A stretch of DNA of 5,661 nucleotides from Limisphaerales bacterium (GCA_003133815.1 PKZR01000206.1:1-5661); one strand, 5' to 3'; positions 1-5,288 are shown, counted from the first letter of the stretch. Notes: generated from the letters alone by a model not told the origin. A program made the numbers and translations.

Positions 1-87
1 ACAGACTTCGCCGGCGGCGGACGTACGCGCGCCAAAACCGGTGCCGTGAAAAACCGAACCGTCCTCGAGGGCTAAAATGGCATTCAT
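1..87 (-). CDS. carA: Carbamoyl-phosphate synthase small (glutaminase-side) subunit, N-terminal 29 codons only
   Basis: Reading the minus strand from an ATG at 87-85 gives MNAILALEDGSVFHGTGFGA, then RTSAAGEVC, running off the left edge. This matches the start of CarA, which typically opens with an A-x-L-x-L-E-D-G-x-x-F-x-G stretch followed by G-A-x-x-x-x-x-GEV. CarA supplies ammonia from glutamine to CarB to make carbamoyl phosphate for pyrimidine and arginine synthesis in the cytoplasm. The glutaminase domain lies outside the window. The frame stays open upstream of the ATG, but family alignment favours this start. No Shine-Dalgarno sequence is visible. It lies downstream of pyrC and the thioredoxin-like gene on the same strand, but an intrinsic terminator separates them, so it probably has its own promoter or depends on read-through. 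Identification is strong despite the short length. Confidence 0.88.
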   Translation of the reverse strand, partial: MNAILALEDGSVFHGTGFGARTSAAGEVC

Positions 88-98
88 TAATTGCGGAT

Positions 99-126
99 AA
101 TCTAGCGGAAAAAATCGCCGGTGCAA
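99..126 (-). promoter_or_regulatory. Candidate carA promoter
   Basis: On the minus strand TTGCAC (126-121) is followed after 16 bp by TAGATT (104-99), 11 bp before the carA ATG. The -35 candidate begins at the end of the U-tract of the preceding terminator. Each box matches the sigma-70 consensus only partly (about 4 of 6), so this is a weak call. It would give a leader of only a few bases. Confidence 0.25.
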
Positions 127-157
127 AAAAAATGCGCGGCAATTCTGCCGCGCATTT
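125..157 (-). terminator. Intrinsic (Rho-independent) terminator after the thioredoxin-like gene
   Basis: A perfect 11-bp inverted repeat, AAATGCGCGGC (130-140 on the plus strand) and GCCGCGCATTT (147-157), encloses a 6-nt loop. On the minus strand the stem runs straight into a U-tract (positions 129-125, eight consecutive Ts counting the stem's A-T pairs). The stem is very GC-rich. It begins 19 bp beyond the thioredoxin-like stop codon and ends about 37 bp before the carA start. It should end the pyrC-thioredoxin transcript, or it could act as an attenuator ahead of carA. No competing antiterminator helix was obvious. Confidence 0.88.
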
Positions 158-175
158 CCAGGAAGCAATTGGTTT

Positions 176-625
176 TTATTTTTGCTTTGCCGTGTCCAAC
201 GCATCGATGAGCGCCTTGGGGCCGCCTTCCAAATAACCATCCACCCGCCAGACAACGGTTGCGTCAGGCTTCAGAGCGATCAAAGTTGGGTATCCCTGTA
301 TTTTGTACTTGGAGGCCAGCGCGGCGTTGGCCGCTTTGAGCTCATCGGATTGTGGTACTTGATTGGGAAAATCCAGTCTCAGCAGTACGAGGTTTTTTTT
401 GGCATAGTTGGTGAAATCCGGCTGGGAGAGCGTGTCTTTTTCCAGTTTTTTACACCAGATGCACCAATCTGAGCCGGTGAAATCAGCCAGCACAATTTTA
501 TGTTCCGCCTGGGCCTCTTGCAATGCCTTGGGCATGTCGGTTAACCAGGTCGCGTCTTCCGCCTTTGCTTGCAGCAGCAAGCCGAAGGCACAAATTCCAA
601 GTATTATTAATTTCTTCATGGTCAT
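176..625 (-). CDS. Secreted thioredoxin-fold protein (thiol-disulfide oxidoreductase-like)
   Basis: The product is 149 aa. Residues 1-22 form a signal peptide: MTMKK, a hydrophobic core ILGICAFGLLL, and an AKA-type cleavage motif ending at residue 22. The mature part has a thioredoxin fold, with a V-L-A-D-F-T-G-S-D-W strand leading into the redox motif C55-I-W-C58, and the cis-proline motif G-Y-P113-T. The WCxWCK arrangement is typical of the thioredoxin_7/DUF255-like periplasmic group rather than of cytoplasmic TrxA (WCGPC). It probably reduces or oxidises protein disulfides, or handles thiols, outside the cytoplasm; the partner is unknown. The ATG lies 21 bp after the pyrC stop, which suggests co-transcription, and a strong terminator follows. 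An alternative start is the ATG two codons later. No clear Shine-Dalgarno sequence is seen. The link with pyrimidine synthesis is probably only positional. Confidence 0.88.
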   Translation of the reverse strand: MTMKKLIILGICAFGLLLQAKAEDATWLTDMPKALQEAQAEHKIVLADFTGSDWCIWCKKLEKDTLSQPDFTNYAKKNLVLLRLDFPNQVPQSDELKAANAALASKYKIQGYPTLIALKPDATVVWRVDGYLEGGPKALIDALDTAKQK

Positions 626-646
626 TTTGGTGTTTATCCCGGTGAA

Positions 647-2029
647 TTAGACCGCCACCAATTCGTTTTGTTCAGACAAGACAGTATTACCCGAGACAAT
701 GGTCGCGCTTGGCTTGACTTTCAGTTTCCAGCCGAAGAAAGGGCTGTTGGTGGATTTGCTTGCGGAGGCTCCGCGCTCGAACACCCATTCTTCTTCCGGA
801 TCAAAAATCGTCACATCCGCATCCGCCCCAATGGATAAAGTGCCTTTGTTCAAATTCAGGAGCTTCGCCGGGTTTATTGTGAACTTGGCGATCATATCCG
901 TCAGGGAAAGCCGTTTCGAATGGACGAGCTGCATCAGGGACAACGCCAGTTCCGTCTCCAAGCCGGTAATCCCAAAGGGCGCGTAATCGAACTCCACTTC
1001 CTTCTCGTAATCGCAATGCGGCGCGTGATCGCTGCACAAAATGTCAATCGTTCCGTCTGCCAGACCCTCGAGGATCGCCTCGCGGTCGCGGGCCGAGCGC
1101 AAGGGCGGGTTCATTTTGAAATTCGTGTCGTAAGAGGGCCAGCTTGGCCGTTCCGTTAACCGCGCGCCGCCCTTGCCGATCGCCCGGCCGTCCTCGTGCC
1201 AGAATTTTTCACTCCCTCCCACCGCGGAGTCCGTCAATGTAAAATGATGCGGACAGGCTTCGCCGGAGATGGAAACGCCGCGCTTCTTGGCGGCGCGAAG
1301 CAAGGCCACGCTGCCGCCGGCGCTCAAATGTTGGCAATGAATCTTTGCCCCGGTCAGTTCCGCCAGCAGGATGTTGCGTGCCACGATGACTTCTTCGCCC
1401 GCCGCCGGCCAGCCGCGCAATCCCAGAACCGTGCTCCAGTAGCCCTCGTGCATGACGCCGCCGGTCACGAGCGAATAGTCCTGGCAATGATCAAACACCG
1501 GCAGGTCAAACATCTTCGCGTACTCGCAGGCCCGGCGCATCAATTCGTTGTTTTGAATGCAATGCCCATCATCCGTGATTGCCACGACGCCCGCCTTTTT
1601 CAGCCCGCCGATGGGCGCCAGTTCCTCGCCCGCAATATTCTTTGTGATGGCCCCGGGGATGAACACATTCTCCACCCCCTGCGTCCGTGCCCTTTCCTGG
1701 ATTAGTGCCACCGTGCCTGAATTGTCGATCGCCGGGGCTGTGTTGGGCATGCAAACCACCGAAGTGAATCCCCCGCGTGCCGCGGCTGCGGTGCCGGTGG
1801 CCAGGGTTTCCTTCGCCGTCTGTCCCGGCTCGCGCAAATGCACGTGCAGGTCAATTAATCCCGGGGAAACAATTTTGCCGGCGGCGTTGAAGATTTCCGT
1901 GCCGGCAGGCGCGGCCAGCTTTTGGCCAATGGCGGAGATTTTTCCATCTTGAATCAAGACATCCGCCAAAGCGTCGAAATGGCTGGCCGGATCGATCACG
2001 CGACCGCCGGTGAGAAGCAGCGAGTTCAT
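647..2029 (-). CDS. pyrC: Dihydroorotase, class I
   Basis: The product is 460 aa and catalyses the reversible cyclisation of carbamoyl-aspartate to dihydroorotate, the third step of de novo UMP synthesis, in the cytoplasm. The start MNSLLLTGGRVIDP matches the family; the frame extends upstream to 2116 but the extra residues are not family-like. Metal and catalytic residues of the class I amidohydrolase barrel are all present: H62 and H64 (DLHVHLREPG), D153 (ITDDG), H181, H234 (QHLSAGG) and D334 (CSDHAPH). KMNPPLR (305-311) and a PFGITGLET segment are also typical, so a catalytically dead PyrC-like partner is unlikely. Unusual is an extra block of about 28 residues (270-298) between the PHHFTLTD and YDTNFKMNPPLR motifs, making the protein longer than the usual roughly 420-430 aa. 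It leads a probable two-gene unit with the thioredoxin-like gene. carA just beyond supports the pyrimidine role. No Shine-Dalgarno sequence precedes the ATG. Confidence 0.95.
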   Translation of the reverse strand: MNSLLLTGGRVIDPASHFDALADVLIQDGKISAIGQKLAAPAGTEIFNAAGKIVSPGLIDLHVHLREPGQTAKETLATGTAAAARGGFTSVVCMPNTAPAIDNSGTVALIQERARTQGVENVFIPGAITKNIAGEELAPIGGLKKAGVVAITDDGHCIQNNELMRRACEYAKMFDLPVFDHCQDYSLVTGGVMHEGYWSTVLGLRGWPAAGEEVIVARNILLAELTGAKIHCQHLSAGGSVALLRAAKKRGVSISGEACPHHFTLTDSAVGGSEKFWHEDGRAIGKGGARLTERPSWPSYDTNFKMNPPLRSARDREAILEGLADGTIDILCSDHAPHCDYEKEVEFDYAPFGITGLETELALSLMQLVHSKRLSLTDMIAKFTINPAKLLNLNKGTLSIGADADVTIFDPEEEWVFERGASASKSTNSPFFGWKLKVKPSATIVSGNTVLSEQNELVAV

Positions 2030-2036
2030 GCTCGCG

Positions 2037-2065
2037 AGCATACGGACAACGCATTGACAAGGCAA
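2037..2065 (-). promoter_or_regulatory. Candidate pyrC promoter, possibly giving a leaderless mRNA
   Basis: On the minus strand TTGCCT (2065-2060) is followed after exactly 17 bp by TATGCT (2042-2037). The -10 box ends 7 bp before the ATG at 2029, so transcription would be expected to start at or next to the initiation codon. Each box matches the consensus at about 4 of 6 positions. The -35 abuts the -35 of the opposing tRNA promoter, so the two would compete. The spacing is good but the boxes are only moderate. Confidence 0.35.
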
Positions 2066-2081
2066 GATCGCACGGTATGAT
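2054..2081 (+). promoter_or_regulatory. Sigma-70-type promoter for tRNA-Gly
   Basis: A perfect -35 TTGACA (2054-2059) and a -10 TATGAT (2076-2081, 5 of 6) are separated by 16 bp. The predicted transcription start near 2088 lies about 38 bp upstream of the mature tRNA 5' end, giving a normal short leader for RNase P removal. It sits just inside the 5' flank of the divergent pyrC gene. Confidence 0.75.
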
Positions 2082-2126
2082 TGGCTGCACGGAAAACCGG
2101 CTTGGGCAGAATCCAAACCGGCTTTA

Positions 2127-2200
2127 GCGGGCGTAGTTCAATGGTAGAACGGCAGTCTTCCAAACTGCACACGAGGGTTCGATTCCCTTCGCCCGCTCCA
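2127..2200 (+). tRNA. tRNA-Gly, anticodon TCC
   Basis: This is a complete 74-nt cloverleaf. The acceptor stem GCGGGCG (2127-2133) pairs perfectly with CGCCCGC (2190-2196). The D arm is GTTC/GAAC around an AATGGTA loop. The anticodon stem GCAGT/ACTGC encloses loop CTTCCAA with anticodon TCC (2159-2161), which reads GGA and GGG and possibly more by wobble. The T arm GAGGG/CCCTT (one G-T pair) encloses TTCGATT (2178-2184). The discriminator is T2197 and the CCA tail is encoded at 2198-2200. It is transcribed convergently with the prepilin-like gene, whose stop lies 7 bp away. No hairpin terminator is evident; only a TTTT run follows. Confidence 0.97.
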
Positions 2201-2207
2201 TTTTGGG

Positions 2208-2975
2208 TCAATTTACGTTGTCGGCATATTTGACGCGATTGGTGTCGCTGACTGCCCAAAGGTTTAGCGGATATAACGACGTATGAACTTTCATGTATCT
2301 CGCGCTGCCGTCGGAAAAGGCGTAATTTGAACCACCGGTTTCAGTATCCGGACCAAGGCTGTCGTGGCGACTTTCCTCCAAGACACCGCTGAAATCGTTG
2401 CCGCTGATTCCTTCAAACAAGTCCATGTAGTAATCAGCGTCGTTGGAATTTTTTTCACCGAGAATAATTGTGTCGCTCGTGTGAACGATGGCGTTTTCCT
2501 TCATGCTGTCTCCGCCGTTTAAACCCAAGGGATCAGGAGGGGTTGCACTCGGATTCTGAAAATAATCGTTCCAGCCGTTGATTATGTAACTGCGCGGTGC
2601 ATCGTCAGCCACAAACTCGTCATTGGCGGTTGCGGGCATGTTGGTAATTTCACTTGGGCAAAGCAGCATTTTTAAGCTCTTGCCGTAGTTGTCATAAAAC
2701 TTGTCCGGCCAGCGGCTGGGCACGGTAGGAGGATTGTAGCGCGGCGGATAAGCGCCTTGGTTGTCGTCAACATATATGTGTGCGGCCAAGCTCAACTGCT
2801 TGATGTTGCTCAGGCACGAGATGCGTTTGGCCGTCTCCTTTGCACGTGCCAGCGCCGGCAGCAGCATCGCCGCCAGGATCGCGATGATGGCGATGACGAC
2901 AAGCAGTTCAATCAAGGTAAAAGCCCTCGCTTCAAGGCTGGCCAATATTTTGCGGTTTGATATTTTCATAACCAT
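2208..2975 (-). CDS. Prepilin-type N-terminal cleavage/methylation protein with C-terminal DG-motif domain (type II pseudopilin-like)
   Basis: The product is 255 aa. A positively charged leader of about 18 residues ends at A18, followed by the prepilin peptidase site A18^F19-T-L-I-E23 with the conserved Glu at +5. A long hydrophobic helix (about 19-42) continues into LLPALARAKETAKRISC, the standard linker of this group. The globular part has an LLCPSE motif (104-109), a Y-I-I-N-G stretch (130-134), an LGEK turn (172-175), and a C-terminal R-H204 … N-Y-A-F-S-D222-G223-S-A-R block. That block resembles the prepilin-associated H-X-DG region common in Verrucomicrobiota and Planctomycetota, though here 17 residues separate H and DG rather than about 9. 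It is probably exported by a type II or type IV-pilus-like machine; its function is unknown. It stands alone, with no secretion genes nearby. The start could be ATG 2975 or ATG 2969; neither has a clear Shine-Dalgarno sequence. Confidence 0.9.
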   Translation of the reverse strand: MVMKISNRKILASLEARAFTLIELLVVIAIIAILAAMLLPALARAKETAKRISCLSNIKQLSLAAHIYVDDNQGAYPPRYNPPTVPSRWPDKFYDNYGKSLKMLLCPSEITNMPATANDEFVADDAPRSYIINGWNDYFQNPSATPPDPLGLNGGDSMKENAIVHTSDTIILGEKNSNDADYYMDLFEGISGNDFSGVLEESRHDSLGPDTETGGSNYAFSDGSARYMKVHTSLYPLNLWAVSDTNRVKYADNVN

Positions 2976-3041
2976 TCATTCTGAGCGCGCGTCTTGTTAG
3001 TTAATTTAACAGTTCATGCGCCCACCGCATTCAAAAATATT
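2976..3041. promoter_or_regulatory. Divergent intergenic region with a small palindrome
   Basis: This 66-bp gap separates the start codons of the prepilin-like gene (minus) and the small membrane protein (plus), so it should contain promoters for both. The only symmetry seen is GTTAA-T-TTAAC (3000-3010), an 11-bp palindrome near the centre that could bind a small dimeric regulator or simply reflect AT-rich promoter DNA. No convincing paired -35/-10 boxes were found on either strand. Confidence 0.3.
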
Positions 3042-3488
3042 ATGACTAAAAGAAATTGGATACTCATTTCCCTCGCGCTCGCGCTCGCCGGTGTTTACAT
3101 TTTTTGTTTCACCGACTGGTTCAAGACAAAGACCATTCACATCACCAGCACGAATGCCCGCGTGAATCGCGTAATCCGCGCCGGCAATTCGGCGACAATA
3201 CCGGTCATTTTCAAATTTGAGCGGCCATACGAACTCACGGAACTCAAAGTCGTCGATCTTGACGACTTTCAAACCAACAAGCTCGCTGAACCTCTCTGGC
3301 ATCTGGTCTCGGATTCAGGTTCCGATGACGTGGATCAATTTTTTTACGGCGGAAATATTGACGGCATGGATCCCGCCGTTGAAGGCGCGCGGCCCGAACC
3401 GCTCCAGCCCGGCGTGACCTATCGCCTCTTCGTGACTGCCGGAAAGATCAAAGGCTGGCACGATTTTAAAGCCAAGTCAGCCAACTGA
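3042..3488 (+). CDS. Small protein with one N-terminal membrane anchor, function unknown
   Basis: The product is 148 aa from ATG 3042. The frame also has a TTG start at 2994, but those extra 16 residues are not hydrophobic or family-like. After MTKRN, residues 6-23 form one strong membrane helix (WILISLALALAGVYIFCF), followed by TDWFKTKTIHI and an outside domain rich in beta-strand-like stretches. Visible blocks are FKFERPYELTELKVVDLDDF (57-76), LWHLVSDS (85-92), FFYGGNIDGM (100-109) and EPLQPGVTYRLFV (119-131). I associate similar small proteins with Verrucomicrobiota genomes but know no assigned function. The single helix and lack of a lipobox suggest an inner-membrane-anchored periplasmic domain. 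It is divergent from the prepilin-like gene and convergent with oppF, 30 bp from its stop. No Shine-Dalgarno sequence is visible. Confidence 0.78.
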   Translation: MTKRNWILISLALALAGVYIFCFTDWFKTKTIHITSTNARVNRVIRAGNSATIPVIFKFERPYELTELKVVDLDDFQTNKLAEPLWHLVSDSGSDDVDQFFYGGNIDGMDPAVEGARPEPLQPGVTYRLFVTAGKIKGWHDFKAKSAN

Positions 3489-3518
3489 ACAATTTAGACG
3501 CCGCTGTCGCCATCGCGG

Positions 3519-4505
3519 TTACGTCCGCGCATCAATCTTCGTTCCGGCGAAATGGCACGCCGCGAATTGATTTTTTAATAATTCACGTAAAACGGGAATT
3601 TCTATTTTGCATTTTTCCTCGGCAATCGGGCAGCGTGGATGAAACGGACAGCCGCACGGTGGATGAATCGGCGATGGCACATCGCCCGGTAAAACGATGC
3701 GCTGCCGTTTTGATTCGGGATCCACTTCCGGCACGGCGGAAATCAGCGCCTGCGTGTAAGGATGCTGCGGGTCGCGGATGATGGCTTTCGCGTCCGCCGT
3801 TTCAACGATTTTGCCGAGATACATCACCATCACGCGATGGCTGATGTGCTCGACCACCGCGAGATCGTGCGCGATGAAGAGATACGCGATACCATGCTCT
3901 TGTTGCAGATCGCGGAGCAGATTGATGATCTGCGCCTGAACCGAAACGTCCAGCGCGCTCACAGGCTCGTCGCAGATGATCAGTTCCGGCTCGACCGCCA
4001 GCGCGCGCGCGATGCCGATGCGCTGGCGTTGCCCGCCGGAAAATTCATGCGGATAACGCTGCGCATAAACCGGGTCGAGGCCGACGTCCTTAAGCAGTTC
4101 AAAAATCCGTTTCTGCCGCGCGGACTTGCTGTCGGTCAGTTTGTGGATGTCCAGCGCCTCGCCGACGATTTGCTCGACCGTCATGCGCGGATTGAGCGAG
4201 CCGTAAGGATCTTGAAAAATCATCTGGAACTTGCGCCGTCGCGCACGCAATTCCGCGCCGCTCATTTTCAGGATGTCCTCGCCGTCGAGCGAGATTCCCC
4301 CCGCCGTCGGCTCGACAAGCCGGACGATGGCGCGGCCGAGCGTCGTCTTGCCGCAACCGCTCTCGCCGACGAGGCCGAGCGTTTCGCCCGGCGCGATGCT
4401 GAAGCTCACGTCGTCCACCGCCTTCACGAATTCGCGGACGCGGCTGAACATCCCGTGCTTCACGGGAAAATGCACCTTCAGGTTTTTGACTTCGAGCAGC
4501 GACAC
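3519..4505 (-). CDS. oppF: Oligopeptide/dipeptide ABC transporter ATP-binding protein, OppF/DppF type
   Basis: The product is 328 aa, normal for the family, and is one of two ATPases powering peptide import at the inner membrane. ABC motifs appear in order: Walker A G47-ESGCGKTT-55, Q-loop F97-Q-D-P-Y-G-SLNPR, signature F155-SGGQ (preceded by RYPHE), Walker B LIICDE175-180, D-loop SALD, and switch H213. The C-terminal oligopeptide-transporter extension is present (QHPYTQALISAVP, 247-259). Its four cysteines (C286, C292, C299, C317, in a CPFHPRCP pattern) match those that hold an iron-sulfur cluster in some OppD/DppD structures. The early F20-S-R insert between strands and the SLNPR Q-loop favour OppF over OppD. 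The start is a GTG (4505-4503) 9 bp after the hicA stop. The normally adjacent OppD gene is about 0.9 kb upstream, separated by hicBA and repeats. The substrate (Opp versus Dpp) cannot be decided here. Confidence 0.93.
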   Translation of the reverse strand: MSLLEVKNLKVHFPVKHGMFSRVREFVKAVDDVSFSIAPGETLGLVGESGCGKTTLGRAIVRLVEPTAGGISLDGEDILKMSGAELRARRRKFQMIFQDPYGSLNPRMTVEQIVGEALDIHKLTDSKSARQKRIFELLKDVGLDPVYAQRYPHEFSGGQRQRIGIARALAVEPELIICDEPVSALDVSVQAQIINLLRDLQQEHGIAYLFIAHDLAVVEHISHRVMVMYLGKIVETADAKAIIRDPQHPYTQALISAVPEVDPESKRQRIVLPGDVPSPIHPPCGCPFHPRCPIAEEKCKIEIPVLRELLKNQFAACHFAGTKIDART

Positions 4506-4508
4506 GCG

Positions 4509-4527
4509 GGAAGATTAAAGCTCTTCC
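4509..4527 (-). promoter_or_regulatory. Small inverted repeat between hicA and oppF
   Basis: GGAAGA (4509-4514) and TCTTCC (4522-4527) form a perfect 6-bp stem with a 7-nt loop that contains the hicA stop codon. On the minus strand the hairpin ends 3 bp before the oppF GTG. There is no U-tract, so it is not an intrinsic terminator. It could affect initiation at oppF or be chance. Confidence 0.25.
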
Positions 4528-4729
4528 ACGAAATCTTCCAGAGTTAAACCAGCTTGTTCAATGACGCCTTTGAGTGTGCCGGGTTTAATCGGTTTGTGCT
4601 GCGGCACGACAACCGTGCGGCTGTCTTTGCGAAGAATGAGAGCGAGCCGGTCTGGCGAAGCTGGACGAAGCCGAGACGTTTCAATGCGCGAACTGCTTCA
4701 ACGCCGTTGACGTCCCGGGGAATTTTCAC
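4515..4729 (-). pseudogene. hicA: HicA-family mRNA interferase toxin, frameshifted
   Basis: Starting at GTG (4729-4727) the first 29 residues read as HicA: VKIPRDVNGVEAVRALKRLG, then FVQLRQTGS. The frame then breaks. In the next register the rest of HicA follows: LILRKDSRTVVVPQHKPIKP, then GTLKGVIEQAGLTLEDFVEEL and TAA (4517-4515). HicA proteins have a conserved catalytic His right after G-S, as in GSHVILRK; here only two bases (CT, 4642-4641) stand where that His codon should be. One inserted base would give a normal 71-aa protein. Intact HicA is a small double-stranded-RNA-binding-fold ribonuclease that cleaves mRNA and is held off by HicB. No slippery heptamer is seen, and a -1 shift would give GSALIL without the His, so programmed frameshifting is unlikely. 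The uninterrupted frame goes on to 4544 with non-family residues. The GTG overlaps the hicB stop (GTGA), implying translational coupling. A sequencing or assembly error remains possible. Confidence 0.85.
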
Positions 4730-4959
4730 GCGACGGCGAGAATCGGGTCTTGGGAAAAATGCAGGCGGATGCGCTTGGGCCGTTGCTTCGGCTCGAAGTA
4801 ACCGCCGACGGCATCGGCGATCATCGCGTCCAGTTCCGCGAACGAATCTCCCTGCGTGGTGATGCCGCCACCGTCGCGCGGCGCGTCCCAGCGCGCGACA
4901 TAGCCGCCGGTTTCCGCGCAAGGCGTGACTTGGAAAATGATTTCAGCAACCGTGCTCAT
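4726..4959 (-). CDS. hicB: HicB-like antitoxin, short form
   Basis: The product is 77 aa. The sequence IIFQVTPCAETGGYVARWDA, then ITTQGDSFAELDAMIADAVGGYF (about residues 7-55), fits the HicB N-terminal fold, a partial RNase-H-like sheet recognised by GGY-V-A and TQGD…EL…M-I-x-D-A-V. There is no C-terminal helix-turn-helix or ribbon-helix-helix region, so this is the short HicB type, which may bind the toxin but is less likely to bind DNA itself. Proteins of this kind are sometimes mislabelled as 2-oxoisovalerate dehydrogenase. The ATG is at 4959-4957 and the stop TGA overlaps the hicA GTG by 4 bp. The gene is intact although its partner toxin is frameshifted, as expected if the antitoxin outlives its toxin. 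Confidence 0.85.
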   Translation of the reverse strand: MSTVAEIIFQVTPCAETGGYVARWDAPRDGGGITTQGDSFAELDAMIADAVGGYFEPKQRPKRIRLHFSQDPILAVA

Positions 4960-4965
4960 GCTGGA

Positions 4966-4994
4966 AAATTAAGCGCAATGCGGTTTGGCGTCAA
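4966..4994 (-). promoter_or_regulatory. Candidate hicBA promoter
   Basis: On the minus strand TTGACG (4994-4989, 5 of 6 to the -35 consensus) is followed after 17 bp by TAATTT (4971-4966, 3 of 6 to the -10). The -10 ends 6 bp before the hicB ATG, implying transcription starts at or next to the start codon and the mRNA has no leader. The lack of any Shine-Dalgarno sequence agrees with this. The call rests mainly on the -35 and spacing. Confidence 0.4.
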
Positions 4995-5010
4995 TGCGGC
5001 AAAACTGGAT

Positions 5011-5035
5011 TTACCGCAGAGACGCAGAGGCGCGG
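5011..5035 (+). repeat. CGCAGAGACG-type dispersed repeat, left copy
   Basis: TTACCGCAGAGACG followed by CAGAGGCGCGG matches, at 21 of 25 positions, the reverse complement of 5362-5386. The core CGCAGAGACG (5015-5024) is identical in both. Similar short quasi-periodic elements built from GCAGAGACGC-like units are common between genes in several environmental bacterial groups. It lies upstream of the hicB promoter candidate and downstream of the peptidase fragment. Confidence 0.7.
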
Positions 5036-5090
5036 CTCAAGGAAATAAAATGGCTGCTGTTCGCGATTTGAGCGGCGAGCAATTTGAAAA

Positions 5091-5288
5091 TCATTCTTTG
5101 CTGCTGGAAATCTGCTTGGGAAATTTAGAACTGGGAACAGCCAATCCCAAAGAATTAGGCAATATCCAGCCAGAAGAATCAAATACAAAACCAGTTCCCA
5201 CGAAATGAAATCCAGAATTATCTCGATGGCCAATTCCTAGGACTGATTGGCGAATATTTTTGAATGCTTGTTGGAAATCAGAACTCAT
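5091..5288 (-). pseudogene. N-terminal stub of a probable trypsin-like serine peptidase
   Basis: An ATG at 5288-5286 opens a 65-aa frame. Residues 1-43 (MSSDFQQAFKNIRQSVLGIG, then HRDNSGFHFVGTGFVFDSSGWIL) resemble the first strands of S1C/trypsin-like peptidases, where SVxxIG, then GTGFxxDxxGWILTNxHV carries the catalytic His. Here the match ends just after GWIL; where TNxHV is expected the frame reads PNSLGLAVPSSKF and stops soon after. No Asp or Ser catalytic segments follow in any frame before hicB. It therefore looks like a truncated remnant rather than a working enzyme. The DNA is noticeably more AT-rich than both neighbours and lies between inverted repeats. The overlapping plus-strand frame (5050-5208) is open but has no recognised match. 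The family assignment rests on one motif block. Confidence 0.45.

Noticed and set aside
2030..2116. Upstream extension of the pyrC frame (29 more residues)
   Set aside because: The added residues are not dihydroorotase-like, overlap both candidate promoters, and the MNSLLLTGGRVIDP start fits the family.
3489..3518. Bidirectional terminator between the small membrane protein and oppF
   Set aside because: Only a weak CCGC/GCGG pairing with a 10-nt loop and no U-tract on either strand.
3762..4547. 261-residue plus-strand frame opposite oppF
   Set aside because: It is an antisense shadow of a strongly conserved ABC ATPase in GC-rich DNA; its composition is rich in His, Arg and Asp with no domain.
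4620..4660. Programmed ribosomal frameshift in hicA
   Set aside because: There is no X-XXY-YYZ slippery site, and the shifted product would still lack the catalytic His.
4544..4921. 125-residue minus-strand frame covering hicA
   Set aside because: Its N-terminal half is out-of-frame hicB and its C-terminal part is out-of-frame hicA; only the middle is genuine HicA. It is an artefact of the frameshift.
5050..5208. Plus-strand 52-residue frame MAAVRDLSGEQFENHSLLLE and onward
   Set aside because: It looks protein-like, but it overlaps the better-matched minus-strand peptidase stub, has no recognised homologue and no ribosome binding site.
4991..5233. Minus-strand 80-residue hydrophobic frame
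   Set aside because: It runs through the dispersed repeat (LCVSAVNPVLPH is repeat translation) and overlaps the stub in another frame; there is no sign of selection.
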